DNA of 64,000 bases from Rhodococcus sp. SMB37 (GTDB lineage: Bacteria; Actinomycetota; Actinomycetes; Mycobacteriales; Mycobacteriaceae). This document shows positions 43,918 to 53,547 of this stretch, piece by piece. A program made the position numbers and the translations under genes. The stretch is from NCBI RefSeq assembly GCF_004345605.1, contig NZ_SLVY01000006.1, forward strand, positions 124,001-188,000, in the 5' to 3' direction. Positions within the stretch are counted from its first letter, which is position 1, and every line of letters starts with the position of its first letter. The notes beneath the pieces are model-generated. The model was not told the DNA's origin. It saw only the letters and a program-made list of their open reading frames with translations, and did no database searches.

Positions 43918-45141
43918 ATGAGGATCACCTGCGGGATCGACTGGGCCGAGGCACACCACGATGTCGCGCTCGCCGACGACACCGGACAGATCGTCGCGCG
44001 AGAACGAATCAATACCAGCGCAAGAGGATTCAACGAACTGCTCGCGCTGATCGCCGAGAACGGAGGCACACCCGAGCACACCCCGATCGCCATCGAGACC
44101 GATAAGAACCTGCTCGTCGTCGCCCTCGCCGAAGCCGGCTTCACCATCCACCCGATCAACCCCCGCGCGGTGGCCCGCTACCGCGAACGCCACGGGCAGG
44201 CCGGCGGCAAGTCGGACCCCGGCGACGCCGCGGTCCTGGCGAACATCCTGCGCACCGACCCCGAGGTGCACCGGGTGCTGCCGGCGGTCAGCGAACATGG
44301 GCGGGCGGTCAAGGCCCTGGCCCGTCAGCACCAGGAGGCGATCTGGGCACTGCACCAGACGATCAGCCGGCTCCGCTCGGTGCTTCTCGAGTTCTATCCT
44401 GCTGCACTGCAGGCATTCCCAAACCTCAAGCACCGAGCTGCGTTGACCGTGCTGACGGCGGCGCCAACCCCCTCTGCGGGCCGGAAGCTGACCCGGCGGC
44501 GGCTGGAGTCCCTGCTGCACCGCAGCGGCCGCCGCAACGACCCGGGCCTGGTCGAGCAGATCCTCGCCGAACTGCAGGCGCCGGCGCTGCGGCAGCCTCC
44601 GCAGGTCGAGGCGGCCCTCGGCCGGGCGGTCACCGGGCTGCTCGGCATCGTCGCGTCGATGCACCGGGCGGTCGACGACCTCGAGAAGGAGCTGGGCCGG
44701 GTCTTCGACACGCACCCGCAAGCGCAGATCCTGCGCTCGGCCCCGGGCCTCGGGCCGATCCTCGCCGCCCGGGTTCTCGCCGAGATCGGCGACGACCCAT
44801 TACGATTCGGAAGTCCTGCCGGGCTTCGGGCGTTCGCGGGAACGGCGCCGATCACCCGCGCCTCCGGACGCTCGCACTACGTCAAGGCCCGCAAGGTCCG
44901 CAACAAGCGCCTCGGCGACGCCTGCCACTGGTGGGCGTTCTCGATGCTCACCAAGTCCGCCGGCGCCCGCGCCCACTACGACAAACGCCGAGCCGCCGGA
45001 GACCACCACAACGCCGCCCTGCGCAACCTCGCCAACAAGCTCCTCGGACGCCTGTGGTGGTGCCTGCAACACGGCAAGCCGTGGGACGACCAGGCCGCCT
45101 GGCCCCAGCCTCACGACGGCCCGAAACCGGCCGCCGCTTGA
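43918..45141 (+). CDS. IS110-family transposase (DEDD recombinase)
   Basis: 407 residues. The N-terminal RuvC-like DEDD domain shows CGIDWAEAHHDVALAD (first Asp), PIAIETDKNLL (Glu), and KSDPGDAAVLANIL (Asp pair). The C-terminal Tnp_20 domain has SAPGLGPILAARVLAEIGD, LRAFAGTAPITRASG with the catalytic Ser context, and RNKRLGDACHWWAF. It inserts DNA guided by the bridge RNA. ATG follows GGAAGGATCGCAC. The gene is intact. Confidence 0.93.
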   Translation: MRITCGIDWAEAHHDVALADDTGQIVARERINTSARGFNELLALIAENGGTPEHTPIAIETDKNLLVVALAEAGFTIHPINPRAVARYRERHGQAGGKSDPGDAAVLANILRTDPEVHRVLPAVSEHGRAVKALARQHQEAIWALHQTISRLRSVLLEFYPAALQAFPNLKHRAALTVLTAAPTPSAGRKLTRRRLESLLHRSGRRNDPGLVEQILAELQAPALRQPPQVEAALGRAVTGLLGIVASMHRAVDDLEKELGRVFDTHPQAQILRSAPGLGPILAARVLAEIGDDPLRFGSPAGLRAFAGTAPITRASGRSHYVKARKVRNKRLGDACHWWAFSMLTKSAGARAHYDKRRAAGDHHNAALRNLANKLLGRLWWCLQHGKPWDDQAAWPQPHDGPKPAAA

Positions 45142-45149
45142 CACCTGAC

Positions 45150-45682
45150 CGGCGTGGGATGTCTACGTGCGGATGGTGCCGTGCTTCGCGTATACGGCGT
45201 TCGTGATCGATGCGTTCGCCGGCACGATCGTCGGTTGGGAGGTGTCGACGTCGAAGGAAACAGCGTTCGTTCAACGGGCGGTGAATCAGGCCTGCAGGCT
45301 GCGGTCGGTGCAAGGTAATCCTTTGCGCGGGAGCACTATTCACCACTCGGATGCAGGCTCGCAATATACGGCTCTGCGCTTCGGGGAAACCCTGTTCCTG
45401 CAAGGGCTTCGGCCGTCGATAGGGTCGGTGGCCGATGCCTACGACAACGCCCTCGCGGAGACGACGATCGGGCTCTACAAGGCCGAGTGCATCGCCGACG
45501 ATTCCCCGTTCCGCAAGGGCCCGTTGCGCACCGTCAGTGACGTCGAGGAGGCCACCTCGGCGTGGGTGCATTGGTACAACGCCGGCCGGCTCATGCATCG
45601 TCTCGGGCGGATCCCACCGGTCGAGTACGAAGCCAAGTACTACGCTGAACACCGTGCCGATCAACCGGTCGCACACAAATGA
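45150..45682 (+). pseudogene. IS3-family transposase OrfB, 3' half
   Basis: WDVYVRMVPCFAYTAFVIDA, GTIVGWEVSTSKETAFVQRA, IHHSDAGSQYTALRFGETLF (second Asp), SIGSVADAYDNALAETTIGL (Glu) and WVHWYNAGRLMHRLGRIPPV complete the rve DDE domain cut off at 43638. Stop at 45682. If IS110 excised precisely, a functional IS3 transposase could return. Confidence 0.85.
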
Positions 45683-45714
45683 CAGTGTGTGCATGAGACC
45701 CGGGATGGTTCACC

Positions 45715-46095
45715 ATGCCCCTGTCCACCCTCGGCGCGGCCATCGCGGCCCTCACCGAAGTCGCCGCCCTCACCGGCACCCACCACGGCCCCGGCGAGCC
45801 GGCCGCGGCACTGTCGCTGATCTCCACCCTCGGCGTCCTGACCAGAAACCACGACAACGACCTGCCCGTCATCGGGGTGCCGGAGTCACTCGTCATGCGA
45901 GCGATCCGGCTCGTCGCCAACACCGCCGACCTCGTCCACCGCGGCTGCCCGCTACCGGCAGGCGTCGCCGAGGACGTACGGCCCCACCTGCACCAGGCAC
46001 TGGAGGACGACGTCGCCCGCCTCCGGGCGCTGCTCCCCCGCCCCGGCCGACGACCCCGCGCGGTCCTGTGGGCAGTTCCCGACACTCCCTCATGA
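45715..46095 (+). CDS. hypothetical small protein
   Basis: 126 residues from an ATG just beyond the IS3 right end. Ala/Leu-rich and helical (TLGAAIAALTEVAALTGTHH, LVMRAIRLVANTADLVHRG); no family recognised. No clear ribosome site is seen, and its start may have been altered by the IS insertion. Confidence 0.5.
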   Translation: MPLSTLGAAIAALTEVAALTGTHHGPGEPAAALSLISTLGVLTRNHDNDLPVIGVPESLVMRAIRLVANTADLVHRGCPLPAGVAEDVRPHLHQALEDDVARLRALLPRPGRRPRAVLWAVPDTPS

Positions 46096-46303
46096 ACCCG
46101 GGACGCGTGCACACCGGGAGGTCCTCGCGAGGCGCATACGTGTCACACGACACCCGCGCGCGGAAGCGTTCGACGAGCACCACGACAGCGGGGCTGCGCA
46201 GCAGCATCGTCCGATAGGCGTCCGGTAGTCCGCTCACGCACGAGACCACCTGCACACCAAGCAGATTGACAACACGATTCGGTCAGTGACGTACGATACG
46301 CGC

Positions 46304-46579
46304 ATGTCCGATACCGCGGCCCTGAGCATCTCCGACGCGCGTGCCCAACTCGGCGCGATCATCGACCGCGCACGCACCGACCACCACCCCGTCTACATCG
46401 CGCGCCGCGGACGCCGGATCGCGGCGGTCATCGACGCCGACGACCTCGACCGCCTCCTCGCACTCGCCGAGGACATCGCCGACCTCCACGCGGCCGAGCA
46501 GGCCCGCACCGAGATGCATTCGGCCGGCGCGTCGCCGATACCGTGGGACGAGGTCAAGGCCGATCTCGGCCTCGCATGA
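46304..46579 (+). CDS. Phd/YefM-type antitoxin
   Basis: 91 residues. ALSISDARAQLGAIIDRART, then HPVYIARRGRRIAAVIDADD, is the classical Phd/YefM DNA-binding head; the acidic C-terminus (AEDIADLHAAEQARTEMHSA) would wrap the toxin. ATG shares ATGA with the toxin start at its end (46576-46579). Length is typical for the family. Confidence 0.9.
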   Translation: MSDTAALSISDARAQLGAIIDRARTDHHPVYIARRGRRIAAVIDADDLDRLLALAEDIADLHAAEQARTEMHSAGASPIPWDEVKADLGLA

Positions 46580-46839
46580 GATACCAGGTGGCGCTGACCC
46601 CCGCCGCGGCCCGGCAACTGCGCACCTTCGAGCCGGCGGGTCACCGACGAATCCACGCGGCCATTGCACTGCTCGCCGCCGAACCACGGCCACCGGCAGC
46701 GACGCGACCGGTCGGCGGTCACGGGCAGTGGCGGGTGCGCACCGGCAACTACCGGATCGTCTACGAGATCGACGACACCCGGATCCTGGTACTCGTGTTC
46801 CGCGTCGGGCAGCGCCGTGAGATCTCCCCGCGACACTGA
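46576..46839 (+). CDS. RelE/ParE-type toxin
   Basis: 87 residues. RYQVALTPAAARQLRTFEPA, then GQWRVRTGNYRIVYEIDDTR and LVLVFRVGQRREIS, is the canonical RelE core (R-V-R-x-G-x-Y-R-I-x-Y and the C-terminal V-G-x-R strand). It would cleave mRNA on the ribosome. Start overlaps the antitoxin stop. Confidence 0.9.
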   Translation: MRYQVALTPAAARQLRTFEPAGHRRIHAAIALLAAEPRPPAATRPVGGHGQWRVRTGNYRIVYEIDDTRILVLVFRVGQRREISPRH

Positions 46840-48318
46840 CACGACATGCCTGCGCCCGGGCGCCGGGCGGCCCGAGTGCGAGCGGATCCCGCACCGGCTC
46901 CGGCACGGTCGAGGATCTTCTCGACCGGCTCACCGGACAGGGCGTCGAGCGAGGTGATGGTGCCCTGGTCCGCGAGACGGACCGGCCGACGCTCCTACCC
47001 GTCACCCGGCCGACCCGGCCATGCCGATCAACGACCGATCTGCTGATCACCGCGAGCCCCCGGGGGGCAGTCGCCGCCGAGACGCCACACCATCGGCGCC
47101 TCACCGCATCTCGGCGTTCCGACCCCCGACCTCGGCAGGCGGCGGACCGGTGATGCCGGCGAGATCGGACACTCACCCGCAGGACCGAACTTGGACCACG
47201 GGCGGCGGCAGGCCGCGACGCGGAACTGTGATGACCCGGACACCGTGGCGGGCAAGGAACAGTCGCGGATCGGGCGGGTGATGACTTCGAGGTGGGTGTG
47301 CCCGGTACTGGCGGGCACGGGGTCCCGTGCGGACACGCTCCGGAGGTACAGCTGCTCGCCCAGCCGAGAGCCTCCATCCGGATTCGACGATCATGCGTGG
47401 AGCGCATCGACGATCTCAACGATCTGGCCACCCTGCCTGTGGCCTCCGGCCTCGAGCTGCTCGACGCGCGACTCGCCACCGCCAGCCCAGACCCTGCTGC
47501 GTGCACTGCTGTCGACATTCATCCACGCCCTGGTGGCCGCCGAAGCCGACGCACACGGTTATGGTGCCGGCGTCGGCCAGCGCTGCGGAGAATGCGAGAT
47601 GCTCCTGAGTCGGCGCCCGGACGCCGTCATGGTCGTCGGACCGATCGTGCGGCTCGCTGCGGTGGTCATCAGGGTGGCCGGGGTGCCGGGCAACGGCGGC
47701 GACGGGCCCGCATCGACGACAACTCACGGCGTTCGAGTATCACATCACCAGGTCCACCGGCGACTCCATCGTGCCGTGGGGTATCGACCGCGCTCAGGCC
47801 GGATCGAGCGCCGCGGACTCGTCCAAATCTGACACCTGCAACCATCCCCCTCGACTCCGGCCCGCACTCGCGACCCCAGGCGTGGGCCAGGACGATCCAC
47901 CACGGCCACCCCCACCATGCCCAGCGATGCACCCTCCACGGGGGTACCTCCGAGTGTCTTTCACCCGTTTCGGCACCACACTCTTCACCCGCTCCACACC
48001 GTCGGACGACACCATTTCTTTTCCTAACCTGCTGTTTCCTCCTACTCCCCCACTCCCCACGCACTCTGCAGAATCGGGCGGCGCGACGGTCCGCCCGCAC
48101 CGGTCCGGCACCCGAGAAAACCCCTCTTCCCTCCCGACCCACCGACGCCCGCGAGGACCGTCATCGGGGTCCGACCGGCCGGCCGCTGTTCCATCGTCGT
48201 CCTGGCCGCCGGCAGTGGAGTCATACAGCGCCAGCGCCAGCGCCGGCGTCTCGGCGAGGTGATCTCACCGAGAAACTCTGACGCACGTGCGGGATGCAAC
48301 GCGGGCCCGGGTTCCGGT
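46840..48318. other. 1.5-kb stretch without a recognisable gene
   Basis: Long open frames exist on both strands because G+C is high, but none has a ribosome site plus a protein-like sequence, and codon bias does not favour any frame. A lower-G+C patch around 48000-48060 holds CT-rich runs. Probably decayed DNA. Confidence 0.5.
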
Positions 48319-49128
48319 TTACACCTCGACGGCCCGTGCGGTGGCGGTGTCGATCAGGGCGGCCAGGGCACGGCCGAGCCGCTCCACCCGCTCGGCATCT
48401 GGGGTGCGCGGATCGATCAGATAGAGATCACGGCGCAGCTCAATCATCACCGACACCACGCGCGCGTCGCGACCGTAATACGCAGCGGTACATAACACCC
48501 GCCATACGGCGTGTTCTCGGCGATCTGGTCGACCTCGGCCAGGGACGCGAATGCGCCACGGGTGGCGTCTGCCAGCCAGTCGGGGGTGTGGACCGGGTCG
48601 GTGCCGATACACAGCGGGGGGCGCGGCGGCGGGGTCCTCGAATCCGGACGGCTTTTCCGGGTAGGAGTGCGGGTCGATGATCACCGCCCGCCCGCACACA
48701 CGCAGCCGCTCCTCGACCGCGGCGGTGACCGCGTCGGTGTAGGGACGGAAATAGCCGTCGAGCAGGTGCTCGGCGTGCGGGTACGGCTCTGCACGCAGCG
48801 GCGTACCGGTGCAGGTGCGGGTGTAGACCGCGCCCCGACCGTATACGCCTGCCGGTTCCTCGGCGTCGGCGAACCGTTCGGGGTCGATCACCAGCCGCGA
48901 TGCCGTGTTGACCACGGTCGTGGGCCTTAGGCCGGTGTGGCGCAGTGCTGTTGCTGCGATCTCGTCGGTGGCGGTGTCGGTGGCTTCGTCGAGTTCGGCG
49001 GCGAGGGCGACATCGGTGGGCAGCAGGTCCGCGCGCACCTCGGGCGGGATGATGCGGGAGGCATGCGGGACGTGGAGGAGCACCGGAGACCAGTCGTCCC
49101 CTGGCGTGACGAGTGCAGTGCTGGGCAG
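48319..49128 (-). pseudogene. decayed second copy of the N-formylglutamate amidohydrolase
   Basis: The sequence follows the intact gene at 25675 closely (ALVTPGDDWSPVLLHVPHAS, NTASRLVIDPERFADAEEPA, SVMIELRRDLYLIDPRTPD). Residues about 175-225 are out of frame (two compensating shifts), the metal-site phrase reads IIDPHSY instead of IIDLHSY, and the GTG start is CTG. The duplicated DNA extends upstream to about 49235 (TCGAGGACAATTC, GTCCCCGGG). Confidence 0.85.
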
Positions 49129-49522
49129 GTCTTTCCTTCTCGGGTTGTCCCGCTTCTCAGGTTGTCGCGGTGGTGGCCCCGCGGCGGCCCAGGCACACCG
49201 GTAGAGCCCGGGGACGGGAATTGTCCTCGAGATGAGGCAATTCACCAATCGGGCAGCGATCAGGCCAGCGCCGACGGGGTGCCGGAACGAACATAGGGCT
49301 CGCAGTGGCCCACGAAAGAACGAAGAGGGGCACCTCCACACCGCTGCGGGGGCCGAAGAACATGCTGGGCAGTCTAATCCGTCAGGCGCGGATCGGATCA
49401 GCGGAAGGAGCAAGCAACCTCAGCACCCTGCCCGCAGGACCAGTGGCCGACCAGAGGCTCTGTGAACTCATCGCAGCCCTGCGCGATGACAAGTCCTGCC
49501 GAGCTCGACATGTCCTGCGGTG

Positions 49523-51355
49523 CTACCCGAACATTCTCCGCAACCGCCCGTTCGCCGCGTCGAGGTCGAACACGCTCGGATCCACACGTTCCCCCGGTGT
49601 CAGACCGAGCCAGTCGCGCATGTCCTCATGCTCGTCCGCGGTCGGATCATTGACCGTCGCGACGAGGTGCGCCCACCCCCACGATCCCCCACAGTCCTCG
49701 GCGGGTGCCCTACCTCGTCCGGTCCTGCATACCGCGCGTGGAGCATCCGGGTCGATATCACCGATCGCTTCGACAACGATCTCATGGGTCCAGTTGTCGC
49801 CGAAGTCGTACTCGTAGGTCAGCGTCGCACCGACCTTCGGAAGTGCAGCCGCGATAGTGACGGTCTCCTCCGCCACGGTATCGCGACGGGTGAACACGAC
49901 ATCATCGGTCAACTGGTGTGCCGGTAGGTAGGTGCGGCCCGTCCGATTCCGTGTGCCGTCGGTGAACTGATGCAGATGGCTGTCGTCCCACTCGAAGCAC
50001 GCCTGGATGATCTCGTGCAGGCAGCACAAAGGTAGTCCGCTGTCGACGATGATCCGCCGCCACACCGGCGGTTTCATATCGCACAGGGAGATCTTCAGTG
50101 TGTAGAGGCGACCCCGCTCGGGTTCGACGACCGCGTCCTCGCCGACGAGCACGGTGAGCGCGCGGTGCACCGCCGGTGCCAGCGGATCGGGGACCCGGTA
50201 GACGCCGCCGGTCGTGTCGAGGAACCCGTCGGCGACCCAGGTCTCGGCGCGGGTGTCCGCGACCAGGTCGATGAGACCGAGCAACCCGTCCGGGGCCGAC
50301 TCGAACGCCGCCTGTCGCTCGTCCCGGTCGCACGGTACGGGCATGTCGCCCATTCCCATCATCAACACGACCGTGACCGCCTGGTCCAGCATCTCGAGGT
50401 AGGGGGTCAGGCGCGTGGTGCCGCGCGTGGACAGACTGGTGATCAGCCAGCCGGAGACGACCTCCCGGCACAAGGCGAGAAACGCGTCGGGGTCCTCGTC
50501 CGGATCGTGCCAGAGCGCTACGGCGGGACCGGGCACGGCGGCGGTGGAGCTACTCGTGAGAAGACCGGTGTCGTGTGCGACCGTCCACGCTTGCGACAGG
50601 CCCGCCACATCCCACATGGACCTCACGGACCGCGGCGGCACGTCGGGGGACGCCGCGGTGTCGTCGACGAGGGCGGCAGTGGTGGCGCCACGGGCTGCGG
50701 CGGTGACCGTGTGACCGAACAGCGCCGCCGCTTCCGGGACCGCGGCGAGCTTCAACGCACCGGTCGAGGTGACCGGTCGCGACGAACCGACCCAGTCGAG
50801 CAGTGCCGACATTCGCTGCACTGGTGGCAGCGCCGTCAGCGCAGCAACTTCGATGTCGGGGTCGACGGTGGGAACGGGCTGATCCCAGAACGTCTCCCCG
50901 GCCTCGTCGAGGTACGCGTCCACCGTCTCGATACAGTCCTCGAAGTCGTCCTCCGACCCCGTCCACAACCCCGACTCGCCGAGGAACAGGAGATAGGCCG
51001 CAACCTCGCCGGCGATCAGAAGCTGGTCGTGCCCGCCGCCCGGCACCGTCTCGAGCAGATGGTCGAGGTCCGAGGTGCGCCACGCGGTCGCCGAGAACCC
51101 GGTAGTGTCCTGAGCGAGGACGTCCACGGCCTGCCCGACACCGGCGACGTGCGCCGCGGCAATCTCCACCCCGGTGCTTATGTCGCTGTCGAGCAGCCAC
51201 GCATGGAATGCGGGTATGAGCCGCTGGTAGTCGTCGACCGCGGTTCGGCGAGAGCGATCTGCGAGCGAGACCACCGTCGCGTGGTTCTTCTGCTGCCGCT
51301 TCTTGGCTTTCGCGGCGCGTTTCTGCCCGGCGGATGCTCTGTTCTTGTGGGACAT
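49523..51355 (-). CDS. pRiA4b ORF-3 family protein
   Basis: 610 residues. The C-terminal 200 residues (RLYTLKISLCDMKPPVWRRI, SHLHQFTDGTRNRTGRTYLP, TLTYEYDFGDNWTHEIVVEA, CRTGRGRAPAEDCGGSWGW) are the plasmid pRiA4b ORF-3 domain, named also for an IS1096-associated protein. The N-terminal 350 residues are helical and unassigned; the first 25 are very basic and could bind nucleic acid. Function unknown. Only a weak purine tract precedes the ATG. Codon use matches the neighbours. Confidence 0.85.
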   Translation of the reverse strand: MSHKNRASAGQKRAAKAKKRQQKNHATVVSLADRSRRTAVDDYQRLIPAFHAWLLDSDISTGVEIAAAHVAGVGQAVDVLAQDTTGFSATAWRTSDLDHLLETVPGGGHDQLLIAGEVAAYLLFLGESGLWTGSEDDFEDCIETVDAYLDEAGETFWDQPVPTVDPDIEVAALTALPPVQRMSALLDWVGSSRPVTSTGALKLAAVPEAAALFGHTVTAAARGATTAALVDDTAASPDVPPRSVRSMWDVAGLSQAWTVAHDTGLLTSSSTAAVPGPAVALWHDPDEDPDAFLALCREVVSGWLITSLSTRGTTRLTPYLEMLDQAVTVVLMMGMGDMPVPCDRDERQAAFESAPDGLLGLIDLVADTRAETWVADGFLDTTGGVYRVPDPLAPAVHRALTVLVGEDAVVEPERGRLYTLKISLCDMKPPVWRRIIVDSGLPLCCLHEIIQACFEWDDSHLHQFTDGTRNRTGRTYLPAHQLTDDVVFTRRDTVAEETVTIAAALPKVGATLTYEYDFGDNWTHEIVVEAIGDIDPDAPRAVCRTGRGRAPAEDCGGSWGWAHLVATVNDPTADEHEDMRDWLGLTPGERVDPSVFDLDAANGRLRRMFG

Positions 51356-51964
51356 GCGCGGCAGGAGAACCTTTCATCGGGCGACCGGCTTTGTGGAGCC
51401 CACCCTATGCTTTCCGGTCGACACGTGGGCACCTCGTGTCGGACACTGCTCGACAGAACCCGCCGAGCGAAAAGGTGCCGAACCTCGTGGACATCGTGAT
51501 CGCACGCAACCCGGACCCCGACTCACGGTTGCCGTTCCTGCTGCGGCCGCCTCTGTCGGGACCTCATGGCGCACAAGGCTTCCGAAACCATCCCAGGAGT
51601 TGACCTCCCGCCGCGGGGTCGCACTGTCGCACGTCCGGAGTCGAATGCACCTCGACCACGCGGCGCGTGGCGGTCCGACAACGAATTCGGTCCCACGCTC
51701 TACGAAGATCTCGTAGAAGCTCTAGATCTCTGGCCAGGGGCATCGACCGCCCGAATCGGCGCTCGTGCTCCGACGGGCGCTTCACGGCCGCGGTTCCCGT
51801 CACCTCCGGTGGCGCAGATCCGGGCCTGACGCTGATCCGGACACCGTCGATCCAGGTCCTCTGGGAGGGCCATGGTCTCGCTCAGCCTCGCCGCACACGA
51901 TCCTCAGGACCGGGGGCTGCGGTGATCGTGGCCTCCGGCGTGTCCTCGGGCGATACCGTGAGGT
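51356..51964. other. intergenic stretch, nothing recognised
   Basis: No frame looks like a gene on either strand, and no repeat or hairpin stands out. Confidence 0.4.
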
Positions 51965-52216
51965 GTGGGCATCCGGCACGTCTCGCTCGACCTACCGTTC
52001 ACCCTGTCCGCCGACGGGGCGATCAACGCAGCGGAAGCCGAACTACGTCACCGTGGCATCGCCGGATGGACACGACTGCATCTGCAGTCGACGTCCCCGA
52101 CACACCAGGCCGGCATCAGCACATTCCGGTTCGCCTACTGGATACCCAACCGGGATCCGATCATCGACAGGGCACGCAGCGACACCGACACGACCCACAC
52201 CGACCCCGACAGGTGA
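51965..52216 (+). CDS. possible small hypothetical protein
   Basis: 83 residues, GTG start. IRHVSLDLPFTLSADGAINA, then GIAGWTRLHLQSTSPTH and STFRFAYWIPNRDP, is protein-like, with alternating strands and sensible codons, unlike the other frames of this region. The ribosome site is weak. No family recognised. Confidence 0.45.
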   Translation: MGIRHVSLDLPFTLSADGAINAAEAELRHRGIAGWTRLHLQSTSPTHQAGISTFRFAYWIPNRDPIIDRARSDTDTTHTDPDR

Positions 52217-52540
52217 CGACATACGGTAGCCACCGGCACGGCGTAACGCCTCACGCACCAGCCCGGGAGAGCATCACGTCACGACCTGCGGACTGCGAAA
52301 ACCAGCTCTTGACCGACGTGAGCACAGCGGCGGAACCAAGGAAACACCTGCCGAGCACGTCGAACGTCAGCACGAACTGCCCCCTCTCCCCCCGTTCACT
52401 CACCCATCTGCCCCGGCCGGGCGCGCGGGCCCCCCACGAACCCTGCACCCCATCACCACACCCCGCACGCGCGAGTCGGGTCCCCCGACCACCAGCGGGC
52501 GGCACCGCCTCCGCCGGAAACCCCTCGACTCGACACCCGA

Positions 52541-52587
52541 TCTTTCCGCCGGAAAGATGCCTGGATCTTTCCGGCGGAAAGATCCAG
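52541..52587. repeat. two adjacent TCTTTCCGSCGGAAAGA palindromes
   Basis: 52541-52557: arms TCTTTCCG/CGGAAAGA around C. 52561-52587: arms CTGGATCTTTCCG/CGGAAAGATCCAG (13 bp each, perfect) around G. Adjacent placement argues for a protein-binding or structural role. Confidence 0.75.
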
Positions 52588-52788
52588 CGCAGACAAGCGT
52601 CGTCGTGTCCTCCGAAAACGGTGCACATGCACCCGGCACTCTTTCCATCAGAAACACACACCCTGCCCGCAGCCTCCCCCAGTTCCACCCGCACCGACGC
52701 TGCCCTCATCACCGACACCACCTCCTCACCCGCCGCTTCATCGACGACCTCGACGACCGCACCGGCGTCGACGCACGAGTTTCCGGCG

Positions 52789-52803
52789 GAAACCTTCGCC
52801 GGC
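52789..52803. repeat. GTTTCCGGCGGAAAC palindrome
   Basis: Perfect 7-bp arms around G, the same core as the pair at 52541-52587. Confidence 0.6.
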
Positions 52804-53526
52804 GGTGACCCAGGCTCGCATTCGCGGAGCGGCACCGACGGACACACCCGCGGACATGTGCACACGAGACTCCCAGCCACCGACCATCCCGCACGTGCGC
52901 GTGTCGGGGCAGGAGCCGGGTCGGGCACTCCGACAGGCACACAGTGCAGTATCGTCCACGGCGGTCACCCACATACTTGTCGGGCGACCCTTGGTTCACC
53001 GCGACCCCCCGCGCGGTGAACCCGGCCCCGCCGCCCCGGTCCTCACCCCGGCGGCGGGGCCCCGCCGCCGGGGTGGGAGCCGCCGAACCGCAGGCTCCGA
53101 ACGAGAAGCCCTCGACGTCGAGCAGCGGCCGGAGGTGCGCGCGCTGCTCCCTGGTGTGCGGTCCCCGGAGACGAGCTGCTACCACGTGGCGGCGGAAGAG
53201 CGCGTGCTGGAGCGAATATTGTTCACCGTCAACAGTAATGGTTCCAGAAACTCCTCGACGATCTCAGAGTTCTCGTCGACGTTCAGCCGGAAATATTCGT
53301 AGACCGCTCTTCCGGCTGGGGCGGCGCTGCGCGCAGCGCGGGCCCTCGAGGACACCCTTGACGTGGGTACGCGATCCGGCGACTCTGCTCACCGGTCGCC
53401 GGATCACCGACCGACGACGAAACACACACCTCCGCACGCGCCGCGGCGCCGCAGCGTGGTCGACGCGCTACGACGCGGCACGATCACCAACCCGCACCGG
53501 CAGGCCGTGGCCGAAAGGAGACCTGC

Positions 53527-53547
53527 AGTCTTTCCGGCGGAAAGACT
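53527..53547. repeat. palindrome with AGTCTTTCCG/CGGAAAGACT arms
   Basis: Perfect 10-bp arms around G. Fourth copy of the core within 1 kb. A looser form (CTTTCCC and GGGAAAG) occurs at 58043-58065. Confidence 0.7.

Larger units (their letters stand above)
43634..45150 (+). mobile_element. IS110-family element (boundaries approximate)
   Basis: It splits the IS3 orfB. Left junction context is ATCACCT and right context GACACCT, so a CT-type core shared by both ends is plausible. About 280 bp of non-coding DNA lie upstream of the transposase and only a few bases follow it, the IS110 layout in which the left end encodes the bridge RNA. No inverted repeats or target duplication are expected. Confidence 0.7.
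42794..45712 (+). mobile_element. IS3-family element interrupted by an IS110-family element
   Basis: The left end TGAGGTTCACCCC matches the start of the truncated IS3 at 34533. orfA and the two halves of orfB lie inside, the halves separated by about 1.5 kb of IS110 DNA. The right end is taken at GGTTCA 45707-45712, where TGAACCATCCCGGG read backward is weakly inverse to the left end. No target duplication could be confirmed. Confidence 0.7.

Noticed and set aside
46100-46130. CATACGTGTCACACGACAC looked like a reversed copy of the 24-bp element.
   Set aside because: Only the GACACGT core matches; the TGANNWG block and the spacing are absent.
51667-53019. 450-codon open frame across the gene-poor region.
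   Set aside because: Pro/Thr/Ser-rich throughout, no ribosome site, runs through the palindromes.
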